DNA from: JAGTVG01 sp942491935
Lineage (GTDB): Bacteria > Bacteroidota > Bacteroidia > Cytophagales > Cyclobacteriaceae
Direction of reading: 5' to 3'
DNA length: 64,000 nt
NCBI GenBank assembly: GCA_942491935.1
Contig: CALOCZ010000001.1
Location: 8,039 to 72,038 of the forward strand
Shown here: positions 7,834-17,717 of the stretch, one piece after another
Layout of the letters: the number at the start of each line of letters is the position of its first letter
Numbering within the stretch: position 1 is the first letter of the stretch
Translations under genes and position numbers: made by a program
Notes under the pieces: generated by a model
Database searches by the model: none
What the model saw: the letters and a program-made list of their open reading frames with translations, nothing else
What the model was told of the DNA's origin: nothing

Positions 7834-9813
7834 ATGGAATTAACAATACTTCAAGATATTGTAATAATATTCGCCTTATCTACAGTGGTAAATCTGGTTT
7901 TCACCAAAATCAAGATCCCAACTGTAGTCGGCTATTTAATGACAGGTATTATAGCCGGTCCGCATTTGCTATCTCTAGTCAATGGCAGGCATGAAATTGA
8001 ACTTATGGCTGAGATAGGAGTTGTTTTATTACTCTTCACCATAGGAATGGAGTTTTCATTAAAACAACTAATAAAGATAAGGAGAATTGTTCTTTTTGGG
8101 GGGTTATTACAAGTATCATTAACAGCTGGCGTATTTTATATTGCATCTTATTCATATGGGATGAGTTGGCAGAGTGGACTTTTTATAGGCTTTCTTGCAG
8201 CATTAAGTAGTTCGGCACTTGTCCTGAAGCTATTACAAGAGCGCTCCGAACTCACCTCTAATTATGGTCATACTGTTTTAGGCATTCTTATTTTTCAGGA
8301 TTTATTGTTAGTTCCACTCTTACTTTTTGCGAATCTTCTGGGCAACAATCCTGTTAACATCCCAAATGAAATATTATTACTTGCACTTAAAGCTATTGTT
8401 ATTATTGGATTAGTTTATGTTGGGAATAGATGGTTATTGCCAAAATTATTACATCTGATAGCGATGACTAAAAACCAGGAACTATTTATGATGAGTATTT
8501 TTCTAATCTGTCTGGCAATCGCTTTGTTAACTTTTAAACTTGGGATGTCTCTTGCATTTGGAGCGTTTTTAGCGGGTTTAATGATTTCCGAATCGAAATA
8601 CAGCCATAACGCTTTTGGAAATCTTATACCCTTTAAGGATACTTTCACTAGTTTCTTCTTTGTTTCTATCGGCATGCTGCTCGATATGTCTTTTGTAATT
8701 GAGCACTACCAATTAGTAATAGTAAGTGTTCTGCTAGTTATTATCCTAAAAACATTAATTGCTGGCGGAACAGGATTTGTATTGGGGCATACTTTCCGTG
8801 GTACCGTTTTAGTTGGTATTGCTTTAAGCCAGGTTGGTGAGTTTTCGTTTATTTTAGCAAAAATTGGATTCAACCACTCTATTTTATCAAATTTCTATTA
8901 TCAATTATTCCTGGCTGTGGCTGTTATAACAATGGCTTTAACACCTTTTTTAATGAATCTGTCATTACCACTGGCAAATAGGTTATTAAAACTACCGCTA
9001 CCCAAATTCTTAATAGATGGATTATTTCCTTTAAAAGAAATTGATATACCTGATTTTAAAAACCATCTGGTAATTATTGGTACAGATGTAAGTGCATTAG
9101 AATTATCTAAAATAGCTAAAGAAAATAATATACAGCACGTATCCATCATATTCAACCCTTCTATTGCCAATGAAAAAATAAAAAATGGAGATACAGTTGT
9201 TTATGGAGATGCTGTTAATGAACCAATTTTATTGAAAGCGCATGTCGATATCGCTGAAATTATTGTAATTTCAGTTGGAAGCATCATCCCGGCAATGGCA
9301 ATTATTGAAAAGGTCAGGCAACTTAATAAAATGGGCTATATTCTAGTTAGAGCAAAACATATTCAAAATGTTGAACAATATTATAAACTTGGGGCAGACC
9401 AGGTTTTACCCGAAAAACTTGAAATAGCTATTGACTTATTTAATAGAGTACTTGTTAAACGGTTATATACACAAAAAGAGGTTAACCGAATGATAACACA
9501 TATCAGAAATATGAATTTAGGAGTTTTTAGCGAAAGAGATTTAGTAAATCAACCTTCGATATTAGATGAATTTTCGAATATTAATATAATAGCCATTACA
9601 ATAGAAGTTAATTCATATGCTGATGGGAAATCACTCATTGATACTAATTTGCGTAATAAAACAGGGGTAACTCTTTTAGCTATAAAAAGAGGTTCTGAAA
9701 TTATCGAGCATCCAGAGCCAAAGACCGTCTTTCAAAGTAATGATATTGCTTATGTTTTGGGAAATCCGGAACAAGTTAATTCCGCCACAGAATTATTTAT
9801 GAAAGAATCATAA
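7834..9813 (+). CDS. CPA2 cation:proton antiporter with RCK domains (Kef/Ybal type)
   Basis: A 659-residue integral membrane protein. Residues 1-390 have about twelve hydrophobic helices with CPA2 hallmarks (TVVGYLMTGIIAGP, EIGVVLLLFTIGMEFS, LSSSALVLKLL, GILIFQDLLLVPLL, QVGEFSFILAKIG). Residues about 410-530 form a TrkA-N (RCK) nucleotide-binding domain with HLVIIGTDVSALELSK, and residues 560-655 a TrkA-C domain. Such proteins exchange potassium or sodium for protons, gated by ligands of the RCK domain. The RCK glycine motif (IGTDVSALE) departs from GxGxxG, so NAD binding may be altered. Confidence 0.9.
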   Translation: MELTILQDIVIIFALSTVVNLVFTKIKIPTVVGYLMTGIIAGPHLLSLVNGRHEIELMAEIGVVLLLFTIGMEFSLKQLIKIRRIVLFGGLLQVSLTAGVFYIASYSYGMSWQSGLFIGFLAALSSSALVLKLLQERSELTSNYGHTVLGILIFQDLLLVPLLLFANLLGNNPVNIPNEILLLALKAIVIIGLVYVGNRWLLPKLLHLIAMTKNQELFMMSIFLICLAIALLTFKLGMSLAFGAFLAGLMISESKYSHNAFGNLIPFKDTFTSFFFVSIGMLLDMSFVIEHYQLVIVSVLLVIILKTLIAGGTGFVLGHTFRGTVLVGIALSQVGEFSFILAKIGFNHSILSNFYYQLFLAVAVITMALTPFLMNLSLPLANRLLKLPLPKFLIDGLFPLKEIDIPDFKNHLVIIGTDVSALELSKIAKENNIQHVSIIFNPSIANEKIKNGDTVVYGDAVNEPILLKAHVDIAEIIVISVGSIIPAMAIIEKVRQLNKMGYILVRAKHIQNVEQYYKLGADQVLPEKLEIAIDLFNRVLVKRLYTQKEVNRMITHIRNMNLGVFSERDLVNQPSILDEFSNINIIAITIEVNSYADGKSLIDTNLRNKTGVTLLAIKRGSEIIEHPEPKTVFQSNDIAYVLGNPEQVNSATELFMKES

Positions 9814-10175
9814 TGAGTTTCAGTAAGTATTGTTTTAACAGAATTAATAAATGATCACCTATTAAGAATAATATCATATCCAATACTCCGATAGTTCTCC
9901 CGTTTGGATTTGACTGGTTTTAGCTACAAGAAAAGAAATTTATTGAGAAAAGGTTTGAAAAAGATCTTCTATAGACGGCGGTGTTTATAGCGAGCAACAG
10001 GTCTCAACCGTAATCTTAATTCTTAGGCCTATGGAATGATATTCATAAACCTATTTATTTTTAGAATAGATTGAGTTATCTTTGAATAGCACAATAATTT
10101 TTAAGGTTAAGACACGTAATGAACTTAGCATAAGTGTTGATTTTTTATTTTTTCCGTTTTTAAAACTAAAATATC
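9814..10175. other. Intergenic region with one possible promoter
   Basis: About 360 bases with no coding frame. TATCTTTG at 10077-10084 fits the TAnnTTTG box and could drive the DoxX-fusion gene; no clear -33 TTG is at the right distance. Nothing else recognised. Confidence 0.4.
10077..10084 (+). promoter_or_regulatory. Candidate -7 box of the DoxX-fusion gene
   Basis: TATCTTTG matches TAnnTTTG and lies about 90 bases upstream of the ATG. No convincing -33 element was found, so this is tentative. Confidence 0.35.
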
Positions 10176-11684
10176 ATGAATTGGAAACGATTTTTTGTGA
10201 CCGTCCTTCGAGTAGGTATAGGATGGCATTTCCTGTATGAAGGAATTACAAAACTTTACACCCCTGATTGGAGCGCATACAATTATCTGATCAATTCAAC
10301 AGGCTTCATGTCTGGTTTTTATGAGGGGTTGGCAGCTTCTCCTGCATTGATGAAAATCGTAGATATACTGAATATCTATGGATTGATATTGATTGGTTTG
10401 GCATTATTCCTGGGAATATTTATCAGATATGCTGCTATTGCAGGCGCCTTATTATTAACCCTTTATTATTTTGCATACCCGCCAATTGGCTTTTCCTTAT
10501 TTGGAGGTACTGAAGGTAACCTCTATATCGTGAACCGGATCTTTATTGAGGCACTGGCCTTGATGGTTCTGATATTTATTAAAGAAAAAGGATATGGCCT
10601 TTACGCACTTTCTTTAACCATGTTTAAAAAAGGAACTTCCGAGGAGCCCACTGATGCAGATATGCCTAATTCAAGGCGGGAAATGCTAAAAAATATGGCA
10701 ACTGTACCTGCCCTGGGTCTGGTAGGTTGGGGTGCTTTCCATGAAAGCCAGAAATATGGACCGGATGCTTTATCTGGTGCCACAATCCAGGTTGGGGCAA
10801 TGGATTTGAGCGAGTTAAAAGGTGAATTGCCAAAAGGGAAAATTGGTGTTCATGAGATAAGTAAGCTGGTTTTGGGCGGGAATCTTCTTGGAGGATGGGC
10901 ACATTCACGTGACCTGCTCTATGTCCCTTCATTATTCCGTGCCTATAACACAGAAAAAAAGATATTCGAAACCTTAATGCTTGCTGAACAGGCAGGTGTC
11001 AATACGATAAACATAGGTTTTGTCACCAATCCGGTCATTGAGAAATATAAAAAAGTGACAGGTGGGAAAATCAAGGTGATCTCTCAGGTTCACCCCGATA
11101 TGGAAAATAATGATTATTACGTAAATATCGATAAGGCAATAGATCACGGTTGTGAAATCATCCAGGTTCAGGGCAATTGGTGTGATTGGCTGGTTCGCGA
11201 TGGAAGGATAGATGTAGTTGAAAAAATGCTTGATCACATCCGAAACCAGGGTTGCGTAGCCGGGCTCGCTTCACACACAGTTGATGCCCTGATTGCATGT
11301 GAAGAGGAGGGAATCATTCCTGATTATTATATGAAGACCATGCACCACGACCAGTACTGGTCAGCACATCCAATGGAAAAACGGGTTCCTTTCGAAGTTG
11401 ATGGTAAAAAGCATATTGATCACAACAGGTTCCATGACAATATATTCTGTCTGTTCCCGGATCGTACGGTAGAATTTGTCAATCGTGCAAAAGTGCCGGT
11501 GATGGGTTTCAAAATATTGGCTGCTGGAGCTATTCCACCTGAAGATGGCTTCCGTTGGGCTTTCCAGAATGGTGCTGATTTCATATGTGTCGGGATGTTT
11601 GATTTCCAGATCGTCAAAGATGTAAATATTACAATTGATGTACTGAACGATATGTCCCTCAGGCCGAGGGAATGGTATGGTTAG
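10176..11684 (+). CDS. DoxX membrane domain fused to an aldo/keto-reductase-like TIM barrel
   Basis: A 502-residue two-part protein. Residues 1-145 are a DoxX domain with four hydrophobic helices (RVGIGWHFLYEGITKLYTPDW at the start is typical of DoxX/TQO small subunits). Residues 165-188 (SRREMLKNMATVPALGLVGW) look like a twin-arginine signal or signal anchor in the middle of the chain. Residues about 225-502 are a soluble barrel opening HEISKLVLGGNLLGGW, reminiscent of aldo/keto reductase relatives, and ending in a conserved LRPREWYG. No catalytic tetrad can be assigned with confidence. The arrangement implies a barrel outside the cytoplasm tied to a membrane redox domain. Fusion order is seen; function is inferred. 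Confidence 0.7.
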   Translation: MNWKRFFVTVLRVGIGWHFLYEGITKLYTPDWSAYNYLINSTGFMSGFYEGLAASPALMKIVDILNIYGLILIGLALFLGIFIRYAAIAGALLLTLYYFAYPPIGFSLFGGTEGNLYIVNRIFIEALALMVLIFIKEKGYGLYALSLTMFKKGTSEEPTDADMPNSRREMLKNMATVPALGLVGWGAFHESQKYGPDALSGATIQVGAMDLSELKGELPKGKIGVHEISKLVLGGNLLGGWAHSRDLLYVPSLFRAYNTEKKIFETLMLAEQAGVNTINIGFVTNPVIEKYKKVTGGKIKVISQVHPDMENNDYYVNIDKAIDHGCEIIQVQGNWCDWLVRDGRIDVVEKMLDHIRNQGCVAGLASHTVDALIACEEEGIIPDYYMKTMHHDQYWSAHPMEKRVPFEVDGKKHIDHNRFHDNIFCLFPDRTVEFVNRAKVPVMGFKILAAGAIPPEDGFRWAFQNGADFICVGMFDFQIVKDVNITIDVLNDMSLRPREWYG

Positions 11685-11965
11685 GATCCAATTTGCTTGT
11701 CGAGGATATACAGTTTAACGGTATCTCGCAGAACCCCATTTTTTTCCATGGCCTCTACCATTTCAGGAGTCTGAACAAGCTCCAGATATTTTTCCAGGTC
11801 CTCGGGTTCGGCATTGATGCAGATCTCATTAGTTTCAGCATTGGTGGAAAAATATATTGGCTTAGATACACCCAGAAATTCCCGTATCATTTAGGCATGG
11901 GCTCTGTATCCTTCTTCCCATTTTTCAGCATCTTTTACTTTGGCGGTAAATACTATTCTTGTCAT
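11681..11965 (-). pseudogene. Small (94-codon) protein interrupted by an in-frame stop
   Basis: Reading from ATG at 11965 gives MTRIVFTAKVKDAEKWEEGY-RAHA, an in-frame TAA at 11891-11893, then MIREFLGVSKPIYFSTNAET to the stop at 11681. The two halves together look like one ferredoxin-like (antibiotic-monooxygenase-type) fold protein of about 94 residues found in Bacteroidota; the second half contains the EPEDLEKYLELVQTPEMVEAM helix. One substitution explains the break, so it is either a recent pseudogene or a sequencing error. The stop overlaps the end of the convergent DoxX-fusion gene by 4 bases. Confidence 0.55.
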
Positions 11966-12168
11966 GGTTATTTGGTTTTACTGACAATAAATTATTTAGT
12001 GTTTCCCTTTTTAGTTTGGACACACATATAGCCCACGGCCCTGGCGAAACAGATTGTACTGGCTGGTCTTTTATAATGGATCTCGTCTATTCACTTTTTT
12101 GATTTATTGACGGATAAATTTGTTTCGAAGATCAATCCGCATAAGCCTCAGGTAATTAAAACCATAAT

Positions 12169-13281
12169 TTATACCCGTTCGAGCTTAATGGGATATGTTT
12201 TATTGGCATTCCATTGGCAGACATATAAATTCTTGTCATCATCCACACAGACGTCATGGCCGTGGTTAAAGATCTTTGAATCCTGGTACATCTGTTCCAA
12301 TTTTCCATCCTTGTAAACTGGTTCAGTACCTCCAGGATTACTGACCACCCTGTCATCTTCAATGACCGTGACGAATCCCGTGTCCTGGACCCAGCCCTTG
12401 TTGTCACCTTTTGTTTTTGACCAGCAGACACCGGCATAAATATTCTGATCATCCAATACCGGACGGCAAACGTACAATCCCGGTAATTCAAGTGATTTTA
12501 TATATTTCCCGTCAAGGGTAAAGAATTTGAAACAATTCTCAGTTCGTGAAGTGCAGACCAGCTTCGGATCTTGAGGATCACGTAAGTCTACAGCCACACC
12601 ATGGGCATTAATAAGGTTTTCTTCTTTATTTTCGTTATTCTGACCTCCAAACTTCCTTATGAACTCACCTTTAAAATTATATTGTAATATATAGTCCATG
12701 CCATAACCGTCAGCAACATAAAAATCACCATTTGGAGCGACAGCTATTTCAGTAGGTCTGAATGGATCTTCTGGCTTATATACCCCAATGGTCGAAGGAT
12801 GCCCAATATTGAAAACAAGCCTGCCATCGATAGTCATCTTCCATACCCGGCCGGCCTGGCTCTGGCCCTTGCCATTCCGGTCCTGAAAATACCCGCAATC
12901 TGTGACAAAGAGGAAATCTTCTCCTCCTTCATTGCTGATGGTCAGGCCATGCCCACCCGGTAACCAGGTGCCCCAGCTGTCGAGGAGTTTACCTGATTTA
13001 TCATATATAAGAATGTTATTTCGAATCTCATCTGTTATCATTACAAGCCTGCCTTTGGAGTCCATCTCCATCTCATGGCAATTAATAACCGGGGTTTTAG
13101 CCGGATCAAGATTTCCCCATTCTTTATTGACATGGTATTTATAATTCCTATGACCAATAATATTCAGATCTTCGGTAGCCCTTCCAATAATATTGAATGC
13201 ATGGAGGTTCTGAGTAATCCCGGAAGCTGCAAGGATGGTTCCTGTCTTTTTCATAAAACTTCTTCGCTTAAGGTATATCAT
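12169..13281 (-). CDS. NHL/six-bladed beta-propeller secreted protein
   Basis: A 370-residue protein with a Tat-like N-terminus (LKRRSFMKKTGTILAASG), followed by an NHL-type propeller: CHEMEMDSKGRLVMITD, GGHGLTISNEG, RPTEIAVAPNGDFYVADGYG, NAHGVAVDLRDP, HGHDVCVDDDKNLYVCQW. The repeated HG(V/L/H) and FYVADGYG patterns resemble the propeller of peptidyl-hydroxyglycolate lyases, and such proteins are frequent in Bacteroidota and Planctomycetota. Enzymatic activity is unproven. No co-directional partner lies nearby. Confidence 0.75.
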   Translation of the reverse strand: MIYLKRRSFMKKTGTILAASGITQNLHAFNIIGRATEDLNIIGHRNYKYHVNKEWGNLDPAKTPVINCHEMEMDSKGRLVMITDEIRNNILIYDKSGKLLDSWGTWLPGGHGLTISNEGGEDFLFVTDCGYFQDRNGKGQSQAGRVWKMTIDGRLVFNIGHPSTIGVYKPEDPFRPTEIAVAPNGDFYVADGYGMDYILQYNFKGEFIRKFGGQNNENKEENLINAHGVAVDLRDPQDPKLVCTSRTENCFKFFTLDGKYIKSLELPGLYVCRPVLDDQNIYAGVCWSKTKGDNKGWVQDTGFVTVIEDDRVVSNPGGTEPVYKDGKLEQMYQDSKIFNHGHDVCVDDDKNLYVCQWNANKTYPIKLERV

Positions 13282-13571
13282 CTACTTTCGTAAAATTATT
13301 ATTTTTATTGAACCAGTTCTGCTACAAGGTAATCGGTCCCAAATCCTATTCTTTTAAGTTTAGTACCAACTATAACCTCACAATATAATTAAAAAATTCA
13401 TAAAAGATATAAAATTGATAATTCCAATAGCATTAAACCACCAGGAGGCTAATATATTTCCGGCCTTGGAACTATATGGACCAATCTGTTGTTGATTTGG
13501 ATATAAGACGGGTCTATTCATTACGAATTCATGACTTTTTACATGTTATTATTCACACCAAAAATAAAACC

Positions 13572-13982
13572 ATGGAAAAATCACAAAAAGTCGGTGCTCA
13601 AATTTATGGCTATGCTGTATGCCTTACAGCAGTTATAACTTTTTTAATTTCTGTAACCACATTGGTTAATGCTATCCTTGATCTGGGGGATCCATTGCAT
13701 GCCGGATGGACACCTCCTGAGGCACCTAGTCTTGCCTCATATGAGAACTATAAAATGGATATTCTCCGTTCTATGCCAACATCAGAAAGTGGGGGACAGG
13801 CAGCATATGTACCTGATGATGAAACCCTGAAAGGAATGTATGAAGCGGCTAAAAATGACAAGATCCAATCTTCCCGTCATAATTCCATGCGAAATGTGAT
13901 GATCGGAGGGATCCTCATGGTGATATGTACCATTTTGTTTATCACGCACTGGCGGTGGCTGAAAAAGATCACGCGAACATGA
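13572..13982 (+). CDS. Hypothetical two-helix membrane protein
   Basis: A 136-residue protein, MEKSQKVGAQIYGYAVCLTA onward. I chose the ATG at 13572 because it starts right before the first hydrophobic helix (about 11-36); an upstream in-frame ATG at 13476 adds 32 residues without clear character. A second helix (about 110-128) is followed by basic residues. Between them is a soluble loop of 70 residues. I do not recognise the family. It is convergent with the desaturase gene, whose stop lies 17 bases away. Confidence 0.6.
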   Translation: MEKSQKVGAQIYGYAVCLTAVITFLISVTTLVNAILDLGDPLHAGWTPPEAPSLASYENYKMDILRSMPTSESGGQAAYVPDDETLKGMYEAAKNDKIQSSRHNSMRNVMIGGILMVICTILFITHWRWLKKITRT

Positions 13983-13999
13983 CTTAATCAAATAAGCCC

Positions 14000-15151
14000 T
14001 TATCTTCTGGTGTTTTGTACCGGAATGGGCTGTAATTTCATTATGCCGTTGAATAGATCCTGCCAGGCCTTGATATCTTTGGAAAGTTTCGCCTGCATTT
14101 TATTGATCTCATATTTCAGGTCATCTATCATTTTCCCGGATGTATTTTGACTCTTGGATTCAAGATATTTTTCTTTTAATCGCCTGATCTCAGTCATTTT
14201 CAGTGAGATTGAATCAAATGTTTCTTTTATTTTCATCTCAAGCTCTTCTTTTTTGATATGAGTCAACTGAACCAGGCGATCAGTTAATAATGTCTTATCA
14301 TTTTTCAGGATCTGTTTCTTGATCCGGAATTCATCAAATTTTTTCAGATTATTCGCCAGTCCGGTTTTATGGAGCGTCCAGATCAACCATTTAGTTGGAT
14401 CAAAATGGTACCATTTGATGCCGTTTCTATAATCGGAAGCAAAGTAATGATGATAATTATGGTATCCTTCACCGAAAGTCAACATAGATATCAAATAATT
14501 ATCTACAGCAGAGAGCTCTTTATAATAGCTTTTAGATCCCCAGGTATGAGCAAGGGAATTTATAAACCAGGTACAATGATGGACAGCGAACAGGCGCACC
14601 CACCATGCAAAGAAGAAAGCCCCGATAAAGTCATTCAACCACCAACCAATGGCCAGAGATACCAATGCATTGGTCAGGAAGAATAAAATGCCGTAATACC
14701 TGTCCTGAAAAACGATTAGTTTATTTTTACTCAGATCAGCTACAAGGCCCGGGATAATTGGGTCCGGTTTTTCGAATAACCAGAGAATATGCGCATACCA
14801 GAAACCCTTCTTGATTGAATAAGGATCGAGGTCTGTATCGACATGTTTATGGTGTAAGCGGTGGTCATTGGTCCAACGCAATATACTCCCCTGGCCCGCC
14901 ATAGTCCCAAGAAATACAAGTGGTATTTCAATAAATTTATTGGTTTTATAAGCCCTGTGTGAATAAAGTCGGTGATATCCAGCCGTAATGCTAATTCCCG
15001 TAAGGGAAATGAGTACAATCGTAACAATTACCATAGTCCATGAAGGAGGGGTATAGTAAAAGTAAAACGGAGCACCGATCAAAACAACTAAGTGATATAG
15101 TATAATAAATAAAAATATTGGCCAATAAATACGATTCAAACTCTTCATCAA
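14000..15151 (-). CDS. Acyl-CoA/fatty acid delta-9 desaturase with C-terminal coiled coil
   Basis: A 383-residue membrane enzyme with four hydrophobic helices and the three histidine boxes of stearoyl-CoA-type desaturases: HRLYSH at 60-65, HRLHH at 97-101, and HNYHH at 231-235, which bind the di-iron centre. It should introduce a cis double bond into acyl chains and adjust membrane fluidity. The catalytic part ends near residue 265; residues about 280-375 are highly charged and heptad-like (KEELEMKIKETFDSISLKMT), a predicted coiled coil not part of the core enzyme. A box TATTTTTG on the minus strand at 15179-15186 may be its promoter. Confidence 0.9.
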   Translation of the reverse strand: MMKSLNRIYWPIFLFIILYHLVVLIGAPFYFYYTPPSWTMVIVTIVLISLTGISITAGYHRLYSHRAYKTNKFIEIPLVFLGTMAGQGSILRWTNDHRLHHKHVDTDLDPYSIKKGFWYAHILWLFEKPDPIIPGLVADLSKNKLIVFQDRYYGILFFLTNALVSLAIGWWLNDFIGAFFFAWWVRLFAVHHCTWFINSLAHTWGSKSYYKELSAVDNYLISMLTFGEGYHNYHHYFASDYRNGIKWYHFDPTKWLIWTLHKTGLANNLKKFDEFRIKKQILKNDKTLLTDRLVQLTHIKKEELEMKIKETFDSISLKMTEIRRLKEKYLESKSQNTSGKMIDDLKYEINKMQAKLSKDIKAWQDLFNGIMKLQPIPVQNTRR

Positions 15152-15178
15152 TTCCTTAAATTTTTTTAATATATCCTA

Positions 15179-15186
15179 CAAAAATA
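15179..15186 (-). promoter_or_regulatory. Candidate -7 box of the desaturase gene
   Basis: On the minus strand this reads TATTTTTG, matching TAnnTTTG, about 30 bases upstream of the desaturase ATG. No clear -33 element, and the surroundings are AT-rich. Confidence 0.35.
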
Positions 15187-15312
15187 AGAGATAATTCTTA
15201 AAGTATTGGATAATTGTCTAATTCAAATTTTCAATTTGGACATTTTATTGATCAGAAATTGTATTGAAATGAGTTGTTTTTGCTTCGTCTTATAGTATAT
15301 AACCTTATAATT

Positions 15313-17252
15313 TTAATTTTTTGCAAAGTCATTACTTAGATTTATTGATTCCGTATTATTCGTTTTTACAATTGCAATTCCGTAAGGTAATAAATTAAGA
15401 TCTGCATTTATGCAAATTGACTCTTCTGAGCCAAACAGATCCGGATCATACATGAACACCTCGATGTTACTTTCATCGATTGTTGATATGGTCCCATTAT
15501 TAAATGGATCAGGCAATTTTATTCTTACGGTATTGGGTTGATAATTCACCAGCATAAGTATGTCTGGATTATCATTTCCCCATGCTATACCACTAAAATG
15601 GCCGGGATGTGATGATTGGACTTTAAAAAATTGAGCCTTTTTGTTTTCCAGAATGATCTTGAAAACGAAATATATAGGATATATCATGCCCGGAGGTGCC
15701 AGGAACTGATCCGGGAACAAGGGAGACATAGATTGAATAATGCCTTTCATGCCTACTGTCTCAAAAAATGAAATGGATTTTGGCGCTTCCGGTAAAATAT
15801 TATTCAATAAACCCACTACCCAATTGGCCGCAAAAAGAGACATTTGACGCGGATCAACATTTTCAGGGAATTGATTGTTTTCGGGGAGATTTCTTCTGTT
15901 CCGTCGGGGTTCCATCGCATTTTAAAAGTAACCGGTGATATATTCACAGGTTTGTTTTCTGAAAATTCCCTTACCGTTTTTATTGTGTATGGTACTGAGA
16001 ATGTAGTTTCGATGAGTGAATCATTGTCAAAGGTGTGAACCTGGGGATTTATTGAATAGACCAGATAATCCAAATCTTCAGAAGGAGGCCGACTCCGGTT
16101 CAATTGAGTGAAAAACGCATTAGTACCTGCACCGAATTCAGCTTTTGGGAAGACGTCTTTTAGAACTGGCATAAATGTATCCAATAGGTCATTTTGCGTA
16201 ACATGCGTATTTCTATTAAATAGATTTACTCTTGAAATACCTGGCAATCCTTCTTCCAATATAGATATGAATGATACAATCTCATTCTTTACATCATCAA
16301 AAAACAAATTTATTTCAAGTGGGAGATCCAGTATTCCTGACTCTTTTTTAATTCGATCCCAGTCAGCCTTCCACTCTTTATTATACAGCTTTAAATCGAC
16401 CTGGTAATGATCAAAGGATATTTTCCTCAAATGATCAATTTGATCATCCGGTAAGTTTATAACCTCTGACGATTGGCAGATCCCGATCTTGGGTAAAGAA
16501 TACTCATTAGTATCGATAGTAACATTTTTGGGTGGGTCTTCAACTTTTGTTGTTTCAAATGTACCTTCTACCTTCAAACTGATCTCCTGATTAACCTTAT
16601 CGCCTTTTTTTACTTCTACCGGATAGGGTAAAGCCAATGGCGTACAATAGGTCTTATAGGATTCATCAATCCAGTTTCGCTGATCTTCTGTTTCAAAGAT
16701 GTCCCCTCTAAATTCCAGAATTACCTTGTTGCTATTCAGTGACCACTCCATGCTTTTAATATCAATAAATGGCTGATCAGGACTTATTGATTCAGGAAAG
16801 ACATACATTTCAGGATTACCATCAGCGTGAGTTATCTTAATGGGTTGGCCAACACATTCTTTTATTGGGTGTAATATGGTAAAACCAATCCTGTTCCGCT
16901 TGAAATCAGACATAGCCTTACCTTGAATTTTGAAACTCAGACTATTGTCTGTGAAGCCTTCAATCCTGCAGTCCCATAAGAAATCGATATCATTCAACCT
17001 AGCCCTGGCCTTATATTCAATGGTAAATGACTGGTCTGAGAAATTGATTTTCTCATCTGTTATCTCAAGAAGGATAGTAGTCCAATTATGATCCCGGACT
17101 AAATGATTGATCATTCTAAGCACTTCATGCTTCCCCAGCTTAATATAGCGAATGAATCCTTTTTCATAGATCAATTCAAGCTGTCCGGCACGAAGTTTTA
17201 TTCTCTCATCCAGATCTTCCTTTCGCCCATAATAGAGGACATTTTTTTCCAT
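15313..17252 (-). pseudogene. D-apionate lactonase-like protein, frameshifted
   Basis: Two overlapping frames encode one protein of about 640 residues. The first (17252 down to about 15880) has LRAGQLELIYEKGFIRYIKL, IDFLWDCRIEG, RNRIGFTILHPIKECVGQPI and EDQRNWIDESYKTYCTPLAL; the second (to 15313) continues FPENVDPRQMSLFAANWVVG. The change of frame falls near 15,880 after NPDGTEE. The pattern matches, from memory, the three-domain family (sandwich, TIM barrel, C-terminal sandwich) that includes D-apionate lactonases, which hydrolyse apionolactone in apiose breakdown. No signal peptide is seen, so it would be cytoplasmic. No other apiose genes are nearby. The single frameshift could be a sequencing error. 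Confidence 0.6.
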
Positions 17253-17461
17253 ATTTATTCTATCATATCACCACTTTAAAATCCTATAGGCAGGCTTGCT
17301 GATTAACGCTTTGGTCAATTAAATATAGAAAAATTCATAACTTTTTAAAATAATATCTAAAACAAATAAGCTATTGTATTGATCTTTATTTTAGATATAT
17401 CTGATACGGCTATACTGGTTTACTTTTATTAATACAAATCCAAACAAAATAAATACATTAT

Positions 17462-17671
17462 TTAATAGCAACAAATAAACGAATGGCTTAAGAAAACTCG
17501 ATCCATGATTTGTAGATTACTATAATAATCATCGCTATCCTTGATCTTTGAAAAATGTGACACCAGCTGATGTATACCGGGGCCGAAATAAATTAATACG
17601 TAGGAATAGAAGTTTAATGAAGCAAAAATCAATGTTAATAAAAAGAAAATTACACCTTTTGAATAGTTCAA
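17462..17671 (-). CDS. Possible small membrane protein
   Basis: A 69-residue frame beginning MNYSKGVIFFLLTLIFASLN, with one strong hydrophobic helix and a polar tail. It is divergent from the glycosyltransferase gene about 45 bases away. No family recognised; it may be a chance frame in AT-rich DNA. The rest of the interval 17,253-17,711 shows nothing. Confidence 0.25.
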   Translation of the reverse strand: MNYSKGVIFFLLTLIFASLNFYSYVLIYFGPGIHQLVSHFSKIKDSDDYYSNLQIMDRVFLSHSFICCY

Positions 17672-17717
17672 AAGTATGATTTAACTTTAGACTTAATTAT
17701 TTTGCTTTAATTTGACG

